A DNA stretch of 6,420 nt from Erythrobacter sp. CCH5-A1 (GTDB lineage: Bacteria; Pseudomonadota; Alphaproteobacteria; Sphingomonadales; Sphingomonadaceae). Positions 5,671 through 6,420 of this stretch are shown here, piece by piece; the first letter of the stretch is position 1, and every line of letters begins with the position of its first letter. The notes under the pieces were generated by a model. The model searched no databases, was not told the DNA's origin, and was given only the letters and a program-made list of their open reading frames with translations. A program made the position numbers and the translations under genes. The stretch covers positions 1-6,420 of the forward strand of contig NZ_LSKQ01000025.1 in the NCBI RefSeq assembly GCF_001557115.1. Direction: 5' to 3'.

Positions 5671-6113
5671 TGGGAATGGGTCTTTCTTCCCGAGGGCGCA
5701 AAGGCGGCAAGCGCTCCCGCCGCGCCGCCATGTCGGAGATCAACGTCACGCCGCTGGTCGACGTGATGCTGGTGCTGCTGATCATCTTCATGGTGACGGT
5801 GACGCTGCCTGCGGTGGGCGTGCCCGTCGAACTCCCCGAAAGCCGCGCCGCGCCGGTGGAGGAGAAGCCCGACCAGATCACCGTCTCGATCGATGCGGCG
5901 GGCACGATCTATATCGAGGATGCGCCCGTGCCCGCCGGGGGGCTTCCCGCCGCGCTCGAGGCGCTGCAACGCGGGGGCGAGTCGCCGCTGGTGGTGCTGC
6001 GCGGCGACCGCAGCCTCGATTACGGCAGAGTGATGCAGGTTATGGGCGAGCTGGGCCGCGCAGGCTTCACCTCGATCTCGCTGGTCACCGACGGTTCAGT
6101 TAGCGCCCCATAA
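5670..6113 (+). CDS. tolR: Tol-Pal system protein TolR
   Basis: TolR (147 aa) is an ExbD/TolR-type inner-membrane protein, partner of TolQ. It has a basic cytoplasmic N-terminus (RGRKGGKRSRR, 8-18), the signature SEINVTPLVDVMLVLLIIF (22-40) and a single transmembrane helix (about 32-49). Asp31 in that helix matches the essential proton-carrying Asp23 of E. coli TolR. The remaining roughly 95 residues form the periplasmic domain, including the conserved LRGDRSLDYGRVMQVM (110-125) and ISLVTD (136-141) near the end. The length is normal. The ATG at 5670 shares one base with the tolQ stop, so translation is coupled. tolA follows 11 nt after the stop. Confidence 0.96.
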   Translation: MGMGLSSRGRKGGKRSRRAAMSEINVTPLVDVMLVLLIIFMVTVTLPAVGVPVELPESRAAPVEEKPDQITVSIDAAGTIYIEDAPVPAGGLPAALEALQRGGESPLVVLRGDRSLDYGRVMQVMGELGRAGFTSISLVTDGSVSAP

Positions 6114-6124
6114 CCGAGGAAATG

Positions 6125-6420
6125 ATGGGAGACATCGCGCTCAGGAACGAAGAGAAGATCGGCCTCGGCGCCGCTGTGCTGCTGCATGGCGCGCTGGTGG
6201 GCGTGCTGGCGATGCAGACGATGCGCAGCGAGGTCGAGGTGTTCCCCGAGCGGATCAATGTGAGCCTGACGACCGAGGTGGGGCTGGAGGAGGCCGCGCC
6301 CGATCCGGTGAGCGAGAGCCGCATGGCGGCCGCCCCGACGATCGACATCAACCCTGCCCCCGCGCCCGAGGCTGCCAATCCCGAGCCTGCGCCGCGCGCG
6401 GCTCCGGTGCCCCCCAAGCC
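6125..6420 (+). CDS. tolA: TolA-like cell envelope protein, N-terminal part (cut by the right edge)
   Basis: This frame is open to the window end, giving 98 complete residues. It begins MGDIALRNEEKIGLGAAVLL, in which a short cytoplasmic segment runs into one hydrophobic helix (about residues 12-31), the expected TolA/TonB-like signal anchor. The helix is followed by a periplasmic segment that becomes rich in Ala, Pro and Glu from about residue 55, as in the TolA stalk of alphaproteobacteria. The C-terminal Pal-binding domain would lie outside the window. Two ATGs stand in tandem (6122 and 6125). The second is preferred because GAGGA at 6116-6120 is only 1 nt from the first. Sequence similarity in this low-complexity region is weak, so the name rests largely on position directly after tolQ-tolR and on the topology; a TonB-like protein is the alternative. 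Confidence 0.85.
   Translation, partial: MGDIALRNEEKIGLGAAVLLHGALVGVLAMQTMRSEVEVFPERINVSLTTEVGLEEAAPDPVSESRMAAAPTIDINPAPAPEAANPEPAPRAAPVPPK

Overview
The window looks like core chromosome of a high-GC alphaproteobacterium, most likely in Sphingomonadales (Erythrobacter/Sphingomonas type). Three things suggest this: the alphaproteobacterial form of SspB, the gene order hisB-hisH-hisA-hisF-hisE with a stand-alone hisE, and ybgC-tolQ-tolR-tolA. The placement comes from recognising protein families by eye, not from a database search. No tRNA, rRNA, CRISPR array, insertion sequence or phage gene was seen.

Layout. Positions 1-83 (minus) may hold the first codons of an unidentified gene that runs off the left edge. 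Positions 91-570 (minus) encode SspB, the ClpXP adaptor. A 138-bp divergent intergenic region (571-708) separates it from the histidine genes and contains a good sigma70-like promoter pointing at hisB, placed so that hisB mRNA may be leaderless. The plus strand then carries hisB (709-1317), hisH (GTG start, 1310-1936), hisA (GTG start, 1933-2673), a small two-helix membrane protein of unknown function (2670-2894), hisF (2891-3652), a roughly 110-bp palindromic repeat (about 3655-3762), hisE (3770-4087) and a HIT-family hydrolase gene (4091-4471). After a 43-bp gap comes the envelope cluster ybgC (4515-4964), tolQ (4969-5670), tolR (5670-6113) and the 5' part of tolA (6125 to the right edge).

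How the genes work together. HisE hydrolyses PR-ATP to PR-AMP. HisA isomerises ProFAR to PRFAR. HisH and HisF form the glutaminase/cyclase that makes imidazole glycerol phosphate and AICAR. HisB dehydrates imidazole glycerol phosphate. The other pathway genes (hisG, hisI, hisC, hisD, the phosphatase) are not in the window. Start/stop overlaps of 4-8 nt between successive genes from hisB to hisF indicate tight translational coupling. TolQ and TolR form the proton-driven inner-membrane motor that acts through TolA on Pal in the outer membrane; YbgC is the acyl-CoA thioesterase usually encoded with them.

Most noteworthy: the unknown membrane-protein gene locked into the his operon by 4-nt overlaps on both sides, with GC about 55% against about 70% or more around it; the palindromic element between hisF and hisE, flanked by a 7-bp direct repeat and reading in frame into hisE; and the likely leaderless start of hisB. 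I found no convincing new multi-gene system; most of the window is ordinary conserved core genome.
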